Assembly: GCF_001190785.1 (NCBI RefSeq)
Contig: NZ_LGSS01000019.1
Location: 1-59,919, forward strand
Direction: 5' to 3'
From: Gottschalkia purinilytica
GTDB lineage: Bacteria > Bacillota > Clostridia > Tissierellales > Gottschalkiaceae
DNA: 59,919 bases
Positions 26,456-36,414 of the stretch are shown piece by piece (position 1 is the first letter of the stretch; each line of letters opens with the position of its first letter). Below the pieces are notes generated by a model, which searched no databases, was not told the DNA's origin, and saw only the letters and a list, made by a program, of their open reading frames with translations. The position numbers and the translations under genes are program-made.

Positions 26456-28358
26456 TATTTTCACTCCTGTTGCCCATTCTTCTCTGTTGCTCTAAATATA
26501 TTAACAGTACATTTATATCTGCAGGTGAAACACCTGATATTCTTGATGCTTGACCTACTGATTCTGGCTTTATCTCTTTTAGTTTTTGTCTAGCTTCTAA
26601 TCTTAATCCCTTTATATCTTCATAATTCATATCGGAAGAAAGCTTTTTACTTTCAAGCTTTCTAAATTGTTCTATTTGCCTTAATTGTTTCTCTATATAT
26701 CCTTCATATTTTATTTGAGTCTCAACTTGCATTCTAGATTCTTTATTAAGATCAGGTCTATCTTGATCTAACTTAGAAAGTTGATCGTATGATAGTTCAG
26801 GTCTTCTTATAAGATCATAAAGAGATGTTGGTGTTTTTAAAGCTGATGTTCCTAAGCTTTCTAAAAGCTCATTATTTTCTTTTGTAGGTGTTATTTTCCT
26901 TTCTTTTAATCTATTTAGTTCTTTTTCAACTTCGTCTTTTTTCTTAAGTAATCTTTTATATCTTTCTTCAGTTGCAAGTCCGACCCTATATCCCTTCTCA
27001 GTAAGCCTTAAATCTGCGTTATCTTGTCTTAATGTAAGTCTATATTCCGATCTTGAAGTCATCATCCTATATGGCTCGTTAGTTCCCTTTGTAACTAAAT
27101 CATCTATAAGTACACCTATATAAGCTTCTGATCTATCTAGTATTAGAGGTTCTTCTCCCCTTAATTTAAGTACTGTATTAATTCCTGCTATTATACCCTG
27201 TGCTGCTGCTTCTTCATATCCTGAAGTACCATTAATCTGTCCTGCAAAAAATAAATTCTCTATATCCATAGATTCAAGTGATCGCTTTAGTTGTGTAGGA
27301 TCTATACAATCATACTCAATAGCATAAGCACCTCTCATTATTTCAACATCTTCAAGTCCATCAACTGTTTTCATCATTTTCAATAATACATCTTCTGGTA
27401 AAGTTGTAGACATTCCTTGTACATACATTTCAGCAGTGTTTCTTCCTTCTGGTTCTATAAAAACTTGATGTCTGTTCTTATCTGAAAATCTTACAACTTT
27501 ATCTTCTATAGATGGACAATATCTTGGTCCTACACTTTCCATTTGACCAGAATACATTGGAGATCTTCCTAGGTTTTCCATTATTAACTTATGAGTCTCT
27601 ATATTTGTATAAGTCAAATAACAAGATACTTGTTCTACGTCTATCTTGTCAGTTAAAAATGAGAAAGGTATTATTTCATCATCACCAGGTTGAGCTTCCA
27701 TCTTACTAGTATCTATACTATTTCTATGAATTCTAGCAGGAGTACCTGTTTTGAACCTTCTCATTCTAAATCCTAATTTTTTTAAACACTCTGATAATTC
27801 ATTTGCGGGAAATAATCCATTTGGACCTCCTTCATAGTTTAACTCCCCTATGAATATCCTTCCCTTTAGATAAGTTCCTGTAGATACTATAACAGCATCT
27901 GCATCATATCTTGCACCTGTCTTAGTTAATATCCCTGTTACTTTTCCATCTTCTACAAAAATTTCTACTACTTCACCTTGTTTTAAATCTAAATTCTTTT
28001 CATTTTCTAAGACTTGTTTCATTTTAAGTTGATAATCTACTTTGTCAGCTTGAGCTCTTAAAGAATGAACAGCCGGTCCTTTAGAAGTATTTAACATTCT
28101 ACTTTGAATCAAAATATTATCTATATTCATTCCCATTTCTCCACCTAAAGCATCTACTTCTTTTACAAGATGTCCTTTTCCAGTTCCGCCTATTGCAGGA
28201 TTACAAGCAAGTAATGCAACAGCATCTAGACTCATAGTTAGTATTAGTGTATTTTTTCCCATTCTACTACAAGCTAGTGCTGCCTCACATCCTGCATGTC
28301 CAGCTCCTATAACTATTACATCATATTTACCTGCATGATATTCTATAGCTTTATTCAT
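26448..28358 (-). CDS. mnmG: tRNA U34 carboxymethylaminomethyl-modification FAD enzyme MnmG (GidA)
   Basis: MnmG with MnmE installs the cmnm5 group on wobble uridine. The FAD-binding start [32 protein letters not shown] and the [10 protein letters not shown] and [12 protein letters not shown] blocks are seen. The length of 636 aa is normal. It lies 32 nt downstream of mnmE, and its stop overlaps rsmG. Confidence 0.97.
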   Translation of the reverse strand: MNKAIEYHAGKYDVIVIGAGHAGCEAALACSRMGKNTLILTMSLDAVALLACNPAIGGTGKGHLVKEVDALGGEMGMNIDNILIQSRMLNTSKGPAVHSLRAQADKVDYQLKMKQVLENEKNLDLKQGEVVEIFVEDGKVTGILTKTGARYDADAVIVSTGTYLKGRIFIGELNYEGGPNGLFPANELSECLKKLGFRMRRFKTGTPARIHRNSIDTSKMEAQPGDDEIIPFSFLTDKIDVEQVSCYLTYTNIETHKLIMENLGRSPMYSGQMESVGPRYCPSIEDKVVRFSDKNRHQVFIEPEGRNTAEMYVQGMSTTLPEDVLLKMMKTVDGLEDVEIMRGAYAIEYDCIDPTQLKRSLESMDIENLFFAGQINGTSGYEEAAAQGIIAGINTVLKLRGEEPLILDRSEAYIGVLIDDLVTKGTNEPYRMMTSRSEYRLTLRQDNADLRLTEKGYRVGLATEERYKRLLKKKDEVEKELNRLKERKITPTKENNELLESLGTSALKTPTSLYDLIRRPELSYDQLSKLDQDRPDLNKESRMQVETQIKYEGYIEKQLRQIEQFRKLESKKLSSDMNYEDIKGLRLEARQKLKEIKPESVGQASRISGVSPADINVLLIYLEQQRRMGNRSENNE

Positions 28359-28390
28359 TAAAAGGATAACCTCCTTATTTTCATTAGTTT

Positions 28391-29773
28391 TTACTTTCCA
28401 ATACAGAAGTTAGCAAATATCTTATCTATAATATCTTCTCCTACTGTATCGCCAGTAATTTCGCCTAAGTTTTCCCAGCAATTTTTCACATCTACTTCTA
28501 CACAATCAATTGGAAGCCCTATTCTAATTGATTCTAGTGCTTCTTGTATGTTTTCTTTAGATTTTAATAGTTGATTTCTATGTCTTACATTCGTAACTAT
28601 AGTATTATCTTTTATTTGAATTTCTGATGATAAGAACATGTCTTTTAAAGTTTCTTCTAAGATATCAAGTCCTTTTCCTTTTATCATAGAAGTATTTATT
28701 ATTTTTTTATTAGGTAGAAGTTTATTTATTTCATCTTCACTTATTTTTATTGGTAAATCTGTTTTATTAAGAAGTATTATAGACTTTTTATCTTTTATTA
28801 ATTCTATTATTTCTAGATCTTCCTTTTCTAACTCTCTAGATGTATCGAAGACAGCAATAGCTAGATCAGATTCATTTAATATACCTTTAGCCTTATCTAC
28901 CCCTATTTTTTCAACTAAATCTTCAGTTTCTCTTATACCTGCTGTATCAACTAGCTTTAAAGGTACTCCTTTTATATTAATATATTCTTCTATGATATCT
29001 CTTGTAGTTCCTGGTATATCTGTAACTATAGCTCTATTTTCTCTAAGTATAGCATTCATTAAAGATGATTTACCTACATTTGGCTTTCCAAGTATTATAG
29101 TTTTTATACCTTCTCTTAATATTCTCCCTGTATATACAGTATCTAAGAGTTTATTTATTTTTTCTAAAACTTCTTCTCCTTGGCTTTCAAGTTCCCCATA
29201 AGTTATTTCTTCTACATCATGCTCTGGAAAGTCTATAGACGCTTCTATATGAGCTAACATGGCAAGTAATGTATTTCTCATGTCTGATACTTCTCTAGAA
29301 AGACTACCTTCTAGTTGATTTAGTGAAACATCAAAACTAGAATCTGTCTTAGCACTTATAAGATCCATTATAGCTTCTGCCTGTGCCAAATCTATACGTC
29401 CATTTAAAAATGCTCTTTTTGTAAATTCACCTTTTTCAGCTATTCTCGCTCCATTTTCAAGAACTACCTCAAGTATTCTTCTTACTGGTACCATTCCACC
29501 ATGACAATTAATTTCAACTATATCTTCCTTAGTATAAGTATTTGGTCCTTTCATATAAACAACTAATACTTCATCTATCTTTTTTTCATTTTTAGGATCT
29601 ATTGCATATCCATAATTAAGCTTTCTTTCTTCACACTCTTTTAAAGATTTTACTCTTTTACTTCTAAAAATTTTATTTCCTATATCTATAGCGTTTTTAC
29701 CACTAATTCTTACTATTCCTATACCAGCTTCTCCTGGTGCAGTAGCAATAGCTGCAATAGTATCAATATCCAT
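28391..29773 (-). CDS. mnmE: tRNA modification GTPase MnmE (TrmE)
   Basis: MnmE is the GTPase partner of MnmG. It has an N-terminal folate-binding domain ([21 protein letters not shown]), a G domain with [10 protein letters not shown] near residue 229, DIPGTTRD and NKTD, and the C-terminal CIGK motif that is essential for activity. The length is 460 aa. In most Firmicutes it directly follows jag; here about 2.3 kb carrying a decayed transposable element lies between them, so it needs its own promoter. Confidence 0.97.
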   Translation of the reverse strand: MDIDTIAAIATAPGEAGIGIVRISGKNAIDIGNKIFRSKRVKSLKECEERKLNYGYAIDPKNEKKIDEVLVVYMKGPNTYTKEDIVEINCHGGMVPVRRILEVVLENGARIAEKGEFTKRAFLNGRIDLAQAEAIMDLISAKTDSSFDVSLNQLEGSLSREVSDMRNTLLAMLAHIEASIDFPEHDVEEITYGELESQGEEVLEKINKLLDTVYTGRILREGIKTIILGKPNVGKSSLMNAILRENRAIVTDIPGTTRDIIEEYINIKGVPLKLVDTAGIRETEDLVEKIGVDKAKGILNESDLAIAVFDTSRELEKEDLEIIELIKDKKSIILLNKTDLPIKISEDEINKLLPNKKIINTSMIKGKGLDILEETLKDMFLSSEIQIKDNTIVTNVRHRNQLLKSKENIQEALESIRIGLPIDCVEVDVKNCWENLGEITGDTVGEDIIDKIFANFCIGK

Positions 29774-29819
29774 TTTATCACCGTTACAGAAAACTTATAA
29801 AACTCTATAAAAATATTAT

Positions 29820-29960
29820 AAAAGTTTATGTTTCCTTCCTTGTTCACCGTATCCACTTTTGGATTTATCCTACTCGTGTGGTTTTGATACTCAAAAGGCT
29901 TTAATTCCCCACTAACGTATGGGTACACTTTAGTAATTCCTTTTTATTGGTTAATTACTA
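29820..29960 (-). ncRNA. Candidate omega RNA (right-end guide RNA) of TnpB
   Basis: TnpB nucleases use an RNA that overlaps the 3' end of tnpB and runs to the element end. The region just after the tnpB stop has the usual flavour: a GGGGAATTAAAGCC stretch, AAAGTGGATACGGTGAA and GGAAGGAAACATAAAC near the presumed right end at about 29825. The exact ends and the guide are not determinable by eye. Confidence 0.4.
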
Positions 29961-31119
29961 ATTGACCATAGTTTTTAAGGTTTAAACTTGCATTTTTATC
30001 CCTATCTATTTTAAGTCCACAACTACACCTATAAATTCTATCTTTTAACTTTAAGTCTTTGTTTATGTTTCCACATTCACTACATCTTTTACTTGATGGG
30101 AAAAATCTATCTGCTACTATAAGTTTTATATTATTCCATTCTGATTTGTACTGTAGTTGTCTGAAAAATTCATAAAATCTTTGTTGTTGTATTGCTTTGG
30201 ATAAATGCCTGTTTTTCATCATACCTGATACATTCAAGTCTTCTACTACAATAAAACTTGGTTTTCGTTTTATTATTTCGCTAGTTACTTGATGGGAATA
30301 ATTATGACGAATGTTTGTTAGCCTTTGATTAAGAAACTTAAGCTTTTTTTCTAGTTTTATAATATTGTTTGTTTTCTTGTAACAGTTTCCCTCCCTTCCT
30401 TTTTCGTATTTTCTTGATACTTTTCTTTGAAGTCTTTTTTTTCTTTTTTCTAATTTTTTTACCTTTTTAGTTTTATTTATATTGTTATAAGGTTTTTCTA
30501 CATTTGAACATATTGCAAGTTTTTCTATTCCTAAGTCTATTCCTATGCCTTCATTTGTTGGTATTTCTTTTGTATCTTCGTATTCTATACCTACACTAAT
30601 CCACCAGTTTAGTCCATCAAATGATACTCTTGGATTTATATATTTTATTTTTTCTCCATAGGGTATTCTCCCTCGTTCACATAGTCCTAACCAGTTTAGT
30701 TTTTGTTTATTTCTTTTTCCACTAGTTGTTAACTTTTCCAACTTTACATGAGTCTTATTAAATTGTATCTTTTCTGTATCTACATAGAATTTTGGTGCTG
30801 ACCTTTTTCTACTTTTAAATTTAGGAAATTTACTTAATCCTTTAAAAAATTTTAAATATGCATCACAAGCATCTTTTATAGCTTGTTTAGTTATATTATT
30901 AGAATAATTATTTAACCATTTGTATTCTTCTGTTTGCTTTAACTTTGTAAATTCTTTTCTTAATTCACTATCTGAAATGAATTTACCGTCATTTTTATAG
31001 TTTTCTTGTTGTCTTGATAATGTCCAATTATATGCAAATCTTGATACTCCTGCACTTTGAAATAGCTTAATTTTTTGTTTATTATTAGGTTTAAGCATTA
31101 CCTTAATTCCCTTAATCAT
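29944..31119 (-). CDS. tnpB: TnpB RNA-guided nuclease of an IS607/IS605-type element
   Basis: This 391-aa TnpB (OrfB) looks intact. The RuvC catalytic acidic residues are in place: Asp195 (GIGIDLGIEKL), Glu293 (FIVVEDLNVSG) and Asp374 (IDRDKNASLNL). The zinc finger is C346-SE-C349 and C365-S-C367. Family members cut DNA under the guidance of an omega RNA and favour element retention; they are the ancestors of Cas12. The start overlaps the end of the broken tnpA. With TnpA dead, the element cannot move on its own, so the open frame may be recent survival, trans-mobilisation or domestication. Confidence 0.92.
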   Translation of the reverse strand: MIKGIKVMLKPNNKQKIKLFQSAGVSRFAYNWTLSRQQENYKNDGKFISDSELRKEFTKLKQTEEYKWLNNYSNNITKQAIKDACDAYLKFFKGLSKFPKFKSRKRSAPKFYVDTEKIQFNKTHVKLEKLTTSGKRNKQKLNWLGLCERGRIPYGEKIKYINPRVSFDGLNWWISVGIEYEDTKEIPTNEGIGIDLGIEKLAICSNVEKPYNNINKTKKVKKLEKRKKRLQRKVSRKYEKGREGNCYKKTNNIIKLEKKLKFLNQRLTNIRHNYSHQVTSEIIKRKPSFIVVEDLNVSGMMKNRHLSKAIQQQRFYEFFRQLQYKSEWNNIKLIVADRFFPSSKRCSECGNINKDLKLKDRIYRCSCGLKIDRDKNASLNLKNYGQLVINQ

Positions 31120-31500
31120 TTAAGTTCACCAATTCTTTAATCATTTTTTTTGCTTTATTAGCCCTTCTACCTTGTAACTTACAACTAAATACAGTTACTA
31201 TTCGTATTAGATCCTTAACTAATTCTTGTTCTTCTGTCTTTTCTGTATTACCTATAATCTCAATTTTAATTCCATATTTATTACATAGATTTTCTATAAG
31301 TTCAAATCCAAATCTTGTTAATATATCTTTATATAGAATCACTATTTTTTCAACTGTTGTTGTGAATAATATCTATATCCGCTCTTTGTAACATGGTGCA
31401 GTTTAAGTGTGTTATTTTTATCTCAATTTCTTAATGTTTGTTCTGTTTTTCCTATTAGTTTTGCAAACTCTTCAATTGAGTAATATTTCAAGCTAATCAT
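31112..31500 (-). pseudogene. IS607-type serine recombinase TnpA, degraded
   Basis: The N-terminal part (31500 down to about 31350) encodes a MerR-like helix-turn-helix (KYYSIEEFAKLIGKTEQTLRN), in which a TGA stands where the family has Trp. It continues KSGYRYYSQQQLKK. The catalytic serine segment (about 90 residues in the family, YARVSS type) is missing. After a one-base frame change the C-terminal part resumes (ILYKDILTRFGFELIENLC to the end, 76 aa open frame). The result is a nonsense mutation, an internal deletion and a frameshift. Confidence 0.85.
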
Positions 31501-32072
31501 CTCTTGAAATAATCATATATTAAATATTGAAATATTTGAATTTATTTCTATAAACTTTTATAATTATTTTTTAACTGTTGCTTTCCTCTTCTTTTAGATT
31601 ATCTATATTTTAATCTATGAGTTATTTTCCTTTATTTTTTAGACACATATTTATAGTATACCAAATTTGACTATTTAAAATAATATCTTATTTGAATAAT
31701 TGATAACATCAAATTTACAAAACTACATTAATTACTATAAATAGTCAATATAAAAATAAAATTTTATTGTGGATAAGTTATGCTATTTAAAATAAAAAAA
31801 TTGTAATCAAGTTACCCACAGCATTAGAAGGTATATAATAAATTTCTAACCTGTGGATTATTTGTTAATAACATTTCTATAATTCACAGGTTAGATATAA
31901 AAATTTGTAATTTACCTATATTTATAAAGTGAATCTAAGCTTCTAATAAATCAACATATAAAAATGAATTAACTTTAAATACTCATTTTAAAAACTTATT
32001 TGATATATGCTAAATATAAATTGATAAATAAAAAGTCTAGTATTTTTTCATACTAGACTTTTTTATTTCGTA
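31501..32072. other. Intergenic region with a DnaA-box cluster and long inverted repeat
   Basis: There is no gene. Three DnaA-box-like sites lie within 93 bp: TGTGGATAA at 31768-31776 (perfect), TTACCCACA at 31812-31820 and TGTGGATTA at 31852-31860 (one mismatch each). An 11-bp inverted repeat, TCTAACCTGTG (31845-31855) and CACAGGTTAGA (31885-31895), overlaps the last box. The jag terminator is at 32031-32064. It may be an outlying part of the origin or a DnaA-titrating site. Confidence 0.55.
32031..32064 (-). terminator. Intrinsic terminator after jag
   Basis: AAAAGTCTAGTAT pairs with ATACTAGACTTTT around a short T-rich loop, with U-runs in both directions. It ends the rpmH-rnpA-yidD-yidC-jag transcript before the transposable element. 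Confidence 0.85.
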
Positions 32073-32699
32073 TTATTTAGCTTGTATTACAATTCTCCTA
32101 AACGGTTCTTCACCTTCACTATAAGTCACTATACCAGAATCATTTTGTAAAGCTGAATGAATTATTCTTCTTTCATATGGATTCATAGGTTCTAGTCTTA
32201 TAGGTCTTCTTGATGTTTTAACAGTTCTAGCAAGTTTTTTTGCTAATTTTATTAAAGTCTCTTCTCTCTTTTCTCTATAATTCTCTGTATCTATCAGAAC
32301 TCTAATGTATTTTTCTCTATTTTTATTTATCATTAAGCTTAATAAATACTGTAAAGAATCTAACGTAATTCCTCTTTTCCCTATTATAATTCCTTTGTCT
32401 ACACTATTTATGTTTATTATATCTACGAAGAGATCTTGTCCATCTCTATTTATATTAGCATCAGCTTTTATATTCATTTTTTCAAATACTTCTTTTAAGA
32501 ATTTCTCTGATAAAGTTATAGGATCATTTGTTACTGTAACTTTTATTTTAGCATCCTTATTTCCCATAAGTCCAAAAAATCTTTTAGCCGGCTCTTCAAG
32601 GATTTCTATACTTATATCTTCTCTCTCTACACCTAGTTCAGCCAATGCCAAATTTATAGCATCTTCAACAGTCTTAGCTGTTTTAACTACAGACTTCAT
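32073..32699 (-). CDS. jag: RNA-binding protein Jag (KhpB)
   Basis: The 208-aa protein has an N-terminal Jag domain (VKTAKTVEDAINLALAEL), a KH domain with GIIIGKRGITLDSLQYLLSL near residue 125, and a C-terminal R3H domain (PMNPYERRIIHSAL, GEEPFRRIVI). KhpB binds RNA with KhpA and influences cell division and envelope genes. Its start abuts the yidC stop. Confidence 0.95.
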   Translation of the reverse strand: MKSVVKTAKTVEDAINLALAELGVEREDISIEILEEPAKRFFGLMGNKDAKIKVTVTNDPITLSEKFLKEVFEKMNIKADANINRDGQDLFVDIININSVDKGIIIGKRGITLDSLQYLLSLMINKNREKYIRVLIDTENYREKREETLIKLAKKLARTVKTSRRPIRLEPMNPYERRIIHSALQNDSGIVTYSEGEEPFRRIVIQAK

Positions 32700-32700
32700 C

Positions 32701-33474
32701 TTAACTAGATTCCCCCTTAAGGTTTACTATAGTCTTATTAGTAAAATACTGTTGTACTATTTGGAATATATTGGATACTGTCCAATATAGAGTAAATCCT
32801 ACAGGATAAGTATATCCAAAGACTAAGAACATTATAGGCATAACTATAGTCATTGTCTTCTGAGTAGCTTGAGCTTGCTGATTTTGTCCTGAAGATCCTT
32901 GTTGATTCTGTGCTGACATCATTTTACTAGATAAATAAGTTGTAAGTGCCGATAATATAGCTATAATTGGTATAGTAATTCCAGCTATCTGTAAATCATT
33001 AGAAACTCCATTAACTATCGCTGTAGGTTGAAGAGCTATATCCTTTATCCAAAGAAATGCTTTATTTATTTGATCAAATAAAGCTTGATTTCCAAATACA
33101 TATTTTACAGGTTGTTGCATAACTCTAAAGTATGCGATAAGGATAGGAAATTGAATTAACAGCGGTAAACATCCTCCTAATGGATTTACATTATATTGTT
33201 TATATAATTCAAGTGTTTTTTCATTTAAAGTCTGAGGATCATTCTTATATTTTTTCTGTAATTCCTGTAGCTTTGGTTGTACAACTTGAAGATTTTTCAT
33301 AGATTTGGCTTGTTTAATGTTGAGTGGTAATAATAGTAACTTAAATATAATTGTAGCTACAATTATAGCAACAGCATAAGCCGATAAATACTTAAAGTCT
33401 AAGCCTATACTTACAGATGTATCATATACAAATTTAAGTAAAAGACCTAGTGGTTTTGCAAATAAATCTATCAT
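32701..33474 (-). CDS. yidC: Membrane protein insertase YidC/Oxa1
   Basis: YidC inserts membrane proteins with or without Sec. The 257-aa chain has five hydrophobic spans; the family core PLNIKQAKSMKNLQVVQPKL with the cytoplasmic hairpin and GGCLPLLIQFPILIAYFRVM is clear. No lipobox is seen at the N-terminus. The Gln-rich stretch near residue 195 is a cytoplasmic loop. It is 15 nt after yidD. Confidence 0.95.
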   Translation of the reverse strand: MIDLFAKPLGLLLKFVYDTSVSIGLDFKYLSAYAVAIIVATIIFKLLLLPLNIKQAKSMKNLQVVQPKLQELQKKYKNDPQTLNEKTLELYKQYNVNPLGGCLPLLIQFPILIAYFRVMQQPVKYVFGNQALFDQINKAFLWIKDIALQPTAIVNGVSNDLQIAGITIPIIAILSALTTYLSSKMMSAQNQQGSSGQNQQAQATQKTMTIVMPIMFLVFGYTYPVGFTLYWTVSNIFQIVQQYFTNKTIVNLKGESS

Positions 33475-33489
33475 TCGGTAGCCCCCTCT

Positions 33490-33699
33490 CTATTTTAAAG
33501 GATCATGTCCTCCTGGGTTAAATGGGTTACACTTTAAAATTCTTTTTAGGCTCATAAAACCGCCTTTTATTATTCCATATTTATTTATAGCCTGAATAGA
33601 GTATTCAGAACACGTAGGATAAAATCTACAAGATTTTGGTTTCATAGGAGAAATAAATCTTTGATAAAACTTTATAATAGCCACAGCTATAGTTCTCAT
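33490..33699 (-). CDS. yidD: Membrane-insertion efficiency factor YidD
   Basis: This is a small (69 aa) conserved protein with [17 protein letters not shown] and [15 protein letters not shown], then [11 protein letters not shown], all diagnostic for YidD. It helps YidC-dependent insertion. It is located between rnpA and yidC, its usual place. Confidence 0.95.
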   Translation of the reverse strand: MRTIAVAIIKFYQRFISPMKPKSCRFYPTCSEYSIQAINKYGIIKGGFMSLKRILKCNPFNPGGHDPLK

Positions 33700-33703
33700 A
33701 CTA

Positions 33704-34045
33704 TTAGTCCTTTTTTAATAATCCAGATATTTTGACAAGATGTAATACAGCACTCTCTACTGCTTTATAGTCTATATCTTTAGCATTTGCCCTAGATAAA
33801 AAAATCATATCATACCCTTGTCCTATCTTGTTTTGGTTAAGTCTATATGCCTCTCTTAACCTTCTCTTAAATTTACTTCTAACTACACTATTTCCTAATT
33901 TTTTAGTAGTGGCAAATCCCACTCTATTATAAGATAAGTCATTTTTAACAAAAAAAAGAACCAAGTATTTATTTGCAAATGATTTCCCTGTGTCGTACAC
34001 TCTCCTAAACTCTCTATTACTCTTCAATCTTTGTTTCTTTTCCAT
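33704..34045 (-). CDS. rnpA: Ribonuclease P protein component RnpA
   Basis: This is the protein subunit of RNase P for tRNA 5'-end maturation, 113 aa and strongly basic. The RNR-type motif appears as [17 protein letters not shown] near residue 52, and the N-terminal [16 protein letters not shown] matches the family. It lies downstream of rpmH, with a hairpin between the two. Confidence 0.95.
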   Translation of the reverse strand: MEKKQRLKSNREFRRVYDTGKSFANKYLVLFFVKNDLSYNRVGFATTKKLGNSVVRSKFKRRLREAYRLNQNKIGQGYDMIFLSRANAKDIDYKAVESAVLHLVKISGLLKKD

Positions 34046-34086
34046 TTTTAGAATACTCCTTTTAAGAAACCCTTAAATTGAATAAA

Positions 34087-34108
34087 AAGGCCACATTAAT
34101 GCGGCCTT
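34087..34108 (-). terminator. Hairpin between rpmH and rnpA
   Basis: AAGGCC and GGCCTT arms enclose a CATTAATG core; on the minus strand the stem is followed by TTTTT. It overlaps the rpmH stop codon. It probably causes partial termination or processing, so that L34 is made in excess over RnpA. Confidence 0.7.
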
Positions 34109-34241
34109 ATGCTGACAATTTTTTTCTGCCTTTTTTTCTACGTTTTCTTAAGATTTCTCTTCCTGATACTGTTCTCATTCTTTTTCTGAAACCATGTTCT
34201 CTACTTCTTTGTCTTTTTTTAGGTTGATAAGTTCTTTTCAC
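34107..34241 (-). CDS. rpmH: 50S ribosomal protein L34
   Basis: This is a 44-aa, highly basic protein starting at GTG, with [17 protein letters not shown] and [15 protein letters not shown], the L34 signature. A strong GGAGG ribosome site lies 8-9 nt upstream. It is the first gene of the operon that runs away from the origin. Confidence 0.97.
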   Translation of the reverse strand: MKRTYQPKKRQRSREHGFRKRMRTVSGREILRKRRKKGRKKLSA

Positions 34242-34840
34242 TTAAAGTACACCTCCTTCAATTATCAGTGTTTATATATTAAAAAACACCCGTACTATCG
34301 ATTTAATTATACTTAGACATATATCTGATTATATTAGTAACACCATCTAATGTCAAGAAATTATATATAAAATATATATAAAAAATGTAATTAATATGTA
34401 TTTCTTTATATGTTAATATTTTTTTCAACAATATGTTATCTATGTGGATATCTTTTATAATACTGTTGATAATTATATTTTTTTCTGTTATTATAATATG
34501 GCAATGTGGATTATTTATTAACAGCAATATTTTTATCAACATTCTGTGGATAATGTTGTGTATAACTTTTAATAATATTAATAATATTTTGTATAATCTT
34601 CCTAATTAACGCTATTATTTATTCACATTTCATATTTTACTATGGTTGTGAATAATTACATATTATTGTATTTGTACATATCTTTCTAATTTTTATCCAC
34701 ATATTTTTTGTTCTCTATGTTAATATTATTATTTAAAAAATTATTTGATTTTATTATATTATATTGTGGATAAATCTGTATATAAGTATTTAAAAAAATT
34801 AATCTGTCTATAATTTTTTAAATAGATAGGAGGGAAAAAG
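34242..34840. other. Chromosomal replication origin region (oriC, upstream part)
   Basis: This is a very AT-rich, gene-free region between rpmH and dnaA. Perfect DnaA boxes: TGTGGATAA at 34545-34553 and 34765-34773, and TTATCCACA at 34693-34701. Single-mismatch boxes are at 34443-34451, 34464-34472, 34505-34513 and 34647-34655. The AT runs around 34720-34810 could be the unwinding element. Coding strands diverge here, as expected for replication start. A 79-codon frame inside it is not a gene. Confidence 0.88.
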
Positions 34841-36178
34841 ATGGGTTTGAATTTAGATGAAATTTGGATAAGTTCTCTCAAACTCATAAAAAGTGAACTA
34901 ACTGATGTAAGTTTTAACACTTGGCTTAAGACAATTGAACCTATAACTATAAATGATAATAATATAGTCTTAGGTGCTCCTAATGAATTTACCAAAGGAA
35001 TCTTGGAAGCTAGATATTTAACTTTGATAAAAAATGCATTAAAACAAGTATCTGGTACGGATTTTGAAGTGAGCTTCTTAATTCCTGGTGAAGAGATATC
35101 TAGTGACGTTGAACAACCTAGTAGTAATCCAATTAATGATATCAATTCATCAAGATCTCAGTTAAATCCAAAGTATACTTTTGATACTTTCGTTATTGGT
35201 AATAGCAATAGGTTTGCTCATGCCGCTTCTTTAGCAGTTGCAGAAGCTCCTGCAATGGCTTATAATCCATTATTTATATATGGAGGAGTTGGACTAGGTA
35301 AAACCCATCTAATGCATGCCATAGGACATTATATATTAAATCAAAACCCTAAAGCCAGTGTAGTATATGTATCGTCAGAAAAGTTCACCAATGAGCTTAT
35401 AAACTCAATTAGAGATGACAGAAACGTAGAATTTAGAAACAAATATAGAAATGTAGATGTACTACTAGTGGATGATATACAATTCATAGCAGGAAAAGAG
35501 CGTACTCAAGAAGAGTTTTTCCATACTTTCAACGCTCTACATGAGGCCAATAAGCAAATTATTATTTCAAGTGATAGACCTCCTAAGGAAATTCCTACTT
35601 TAGAAGACAGGCTAAGATCGAGATTTGAGTGGGGACTTATAGCAGATATCCAACCACCTGATCTAGAAACTAGAATTGCTATATTAAGAAAAAAAGCTAA
35701 AGTAGAGAACATAGACGTTCCAAATGATGTGACTCTATATATAGCAAGTAGAATTCAATCAAACATTAGGGAACTAGAAGGAGCTCTCATTAGAGTAGTA
35801 GCTTATTCTTCTCTTACTAATAGAGAAGTTACTGTAGACTTAGCAACTGAAGCTTTAAAAGATATAATATCTAACACGAAACCTAAAGAGATAAATGTAA
35901 AGTTAATAAAAGAAGTAGTAAGTAATAATATGGGTGTAAAAATAGAAGATTTCAACTCTAAAAAAAGGACAAGGGCTATTTCCTATCCTAGACAAATAGC
36001 TATGTATCTATGTAGAGAGTTAACTGATTTATCCCTTCCTAAGATAGGTGAAGAATTTGGAGGCAGGGACCATACTACTGTTATACATGCTTACGAAAAA
36101 ATTTCTAATAATATAGAAAAAAGCTCTGAATTAAAATCAAGAATAGAAGAATTGACTAAAGAAATCACAGGAAATTAA
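34841..36178 (+). CDS. dnaA: Chromosomal replication initiator DnaA
   Basis: This is a 445-aa AAA+ initiator. Domain I is at residues 1-85. The linker ends near residue 110 ([13 protein letters not shown]). Walker A is [13 protein letters not shown] near 148, Walker B is VLLVDDIQF, and the DNA-binding domain IV signature is [15 protein letters not shown] near 407. The ribosome site AGGAGGG is 10 nt upstream. Box clusters on both sides suggest autoregulation. Confidence 0.98.
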   Translation: MGLNLDEIWISSLKLIKSELTDVSFNTWLKTIEPITINDNNIVLGAPNEFTKGILEARYLTLIKNALKQVSGTDFEVSFLIPGEEISSDVEQPSSNPINDINSSRSQLNPKYTFDTFVIGNSNRFAHAASLAVAEAPAMAYNPLFIYGGVGLGKTHLMHAIGHYILNQNPKASVVYVSSEKFTNELINSIRDDRNVEFRNKYRNVDVLLVDDIQFIAGKERTQEEFFHTFNALHEANKQIIISSDRPPKEIPTLEDRLRSRFEWGLIADIQPPDLETRIAILRKKAKVENIDVPNDVTLYIASRIQSNIRELEGALIRVVAYSSLTNREVTVDLATEALKDIISNTKPKEINVKLIKEVVSNNMGVKIEDFNSKKRTRAISYPRQIAMYLCRELTDLSLPKIGEEFGGRDHTTVIHAYEKISNNIEKSSELKSRIEELTKEITGN

Positions 36179-36414
36179 TTAACAACCCTATGTTGATAAG
36201 TAGTTGATACTTTGTTTATATATTTTTCTTTTTTTCTTCTAGCTTAATTGTGTGGATAATTGTATAATATATATGAACATGTTATTAACACCTTTAACAT
36301 GTTGTATTTTGTGCTACTTGATAACTTATCCACATATAAACAGGTACTATTACTATTACTACTAAGTTTAGTTAATATATTTATAGAAAAAACAGCGAAG
36401 GAGGTTATCCACAG
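36179..36414. other. dnaA-dnaN intergenic DnaA-box cluster (oriC, downstream part)
   Basis: Perfect DnaA boxes are at 36251-36259 (TGTGGATAA), 36326-36334 and 36405-36413 (TTATCCACA), and one mismatched box is at 36191-36199. With the upstream cluster this gives the bipartite layout known from Bacillus and clostridia. The last box fills the gap between the dnaN ribosome site (AAGGAGG) and its start codon. Confidence 0.85.

Larger units (their letters stand above)
29800..31520 (-). mobile_element. Decayed IS607-type element (tnpA pseudogene plus tnpB)
   Basis: The element has a broken serine-recombinase gene of IS607 type followed by an intact tnpB, overlapping by a few bases. It is inserted between mnmE and jag. 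Ends are approximate: IS607 elements have no inverted repeats or target duplications to mark them. Confidence 0.75.

Noticed and set aside
29719-29928. 69-codon minus-strand frame after tnpB, overlapping the mnmE start
   Set aside because: It has no protein family features and coincides with the expected omega RNA region; its end overlaps mnmE in another frame.
31112-31342. 76-codon frame as a separate small gene
   Set aside because: It is only the C-terminal remnant of an IS607 recombinase; the catalytic part is missing.
34303-34542. 79-codon frame inside the origin
   Set aside because: It lies over DnaA boxes and is made almost only of Ile, Asn, Lys and Tyr from AT-rich DNA; there is no ribosome site.
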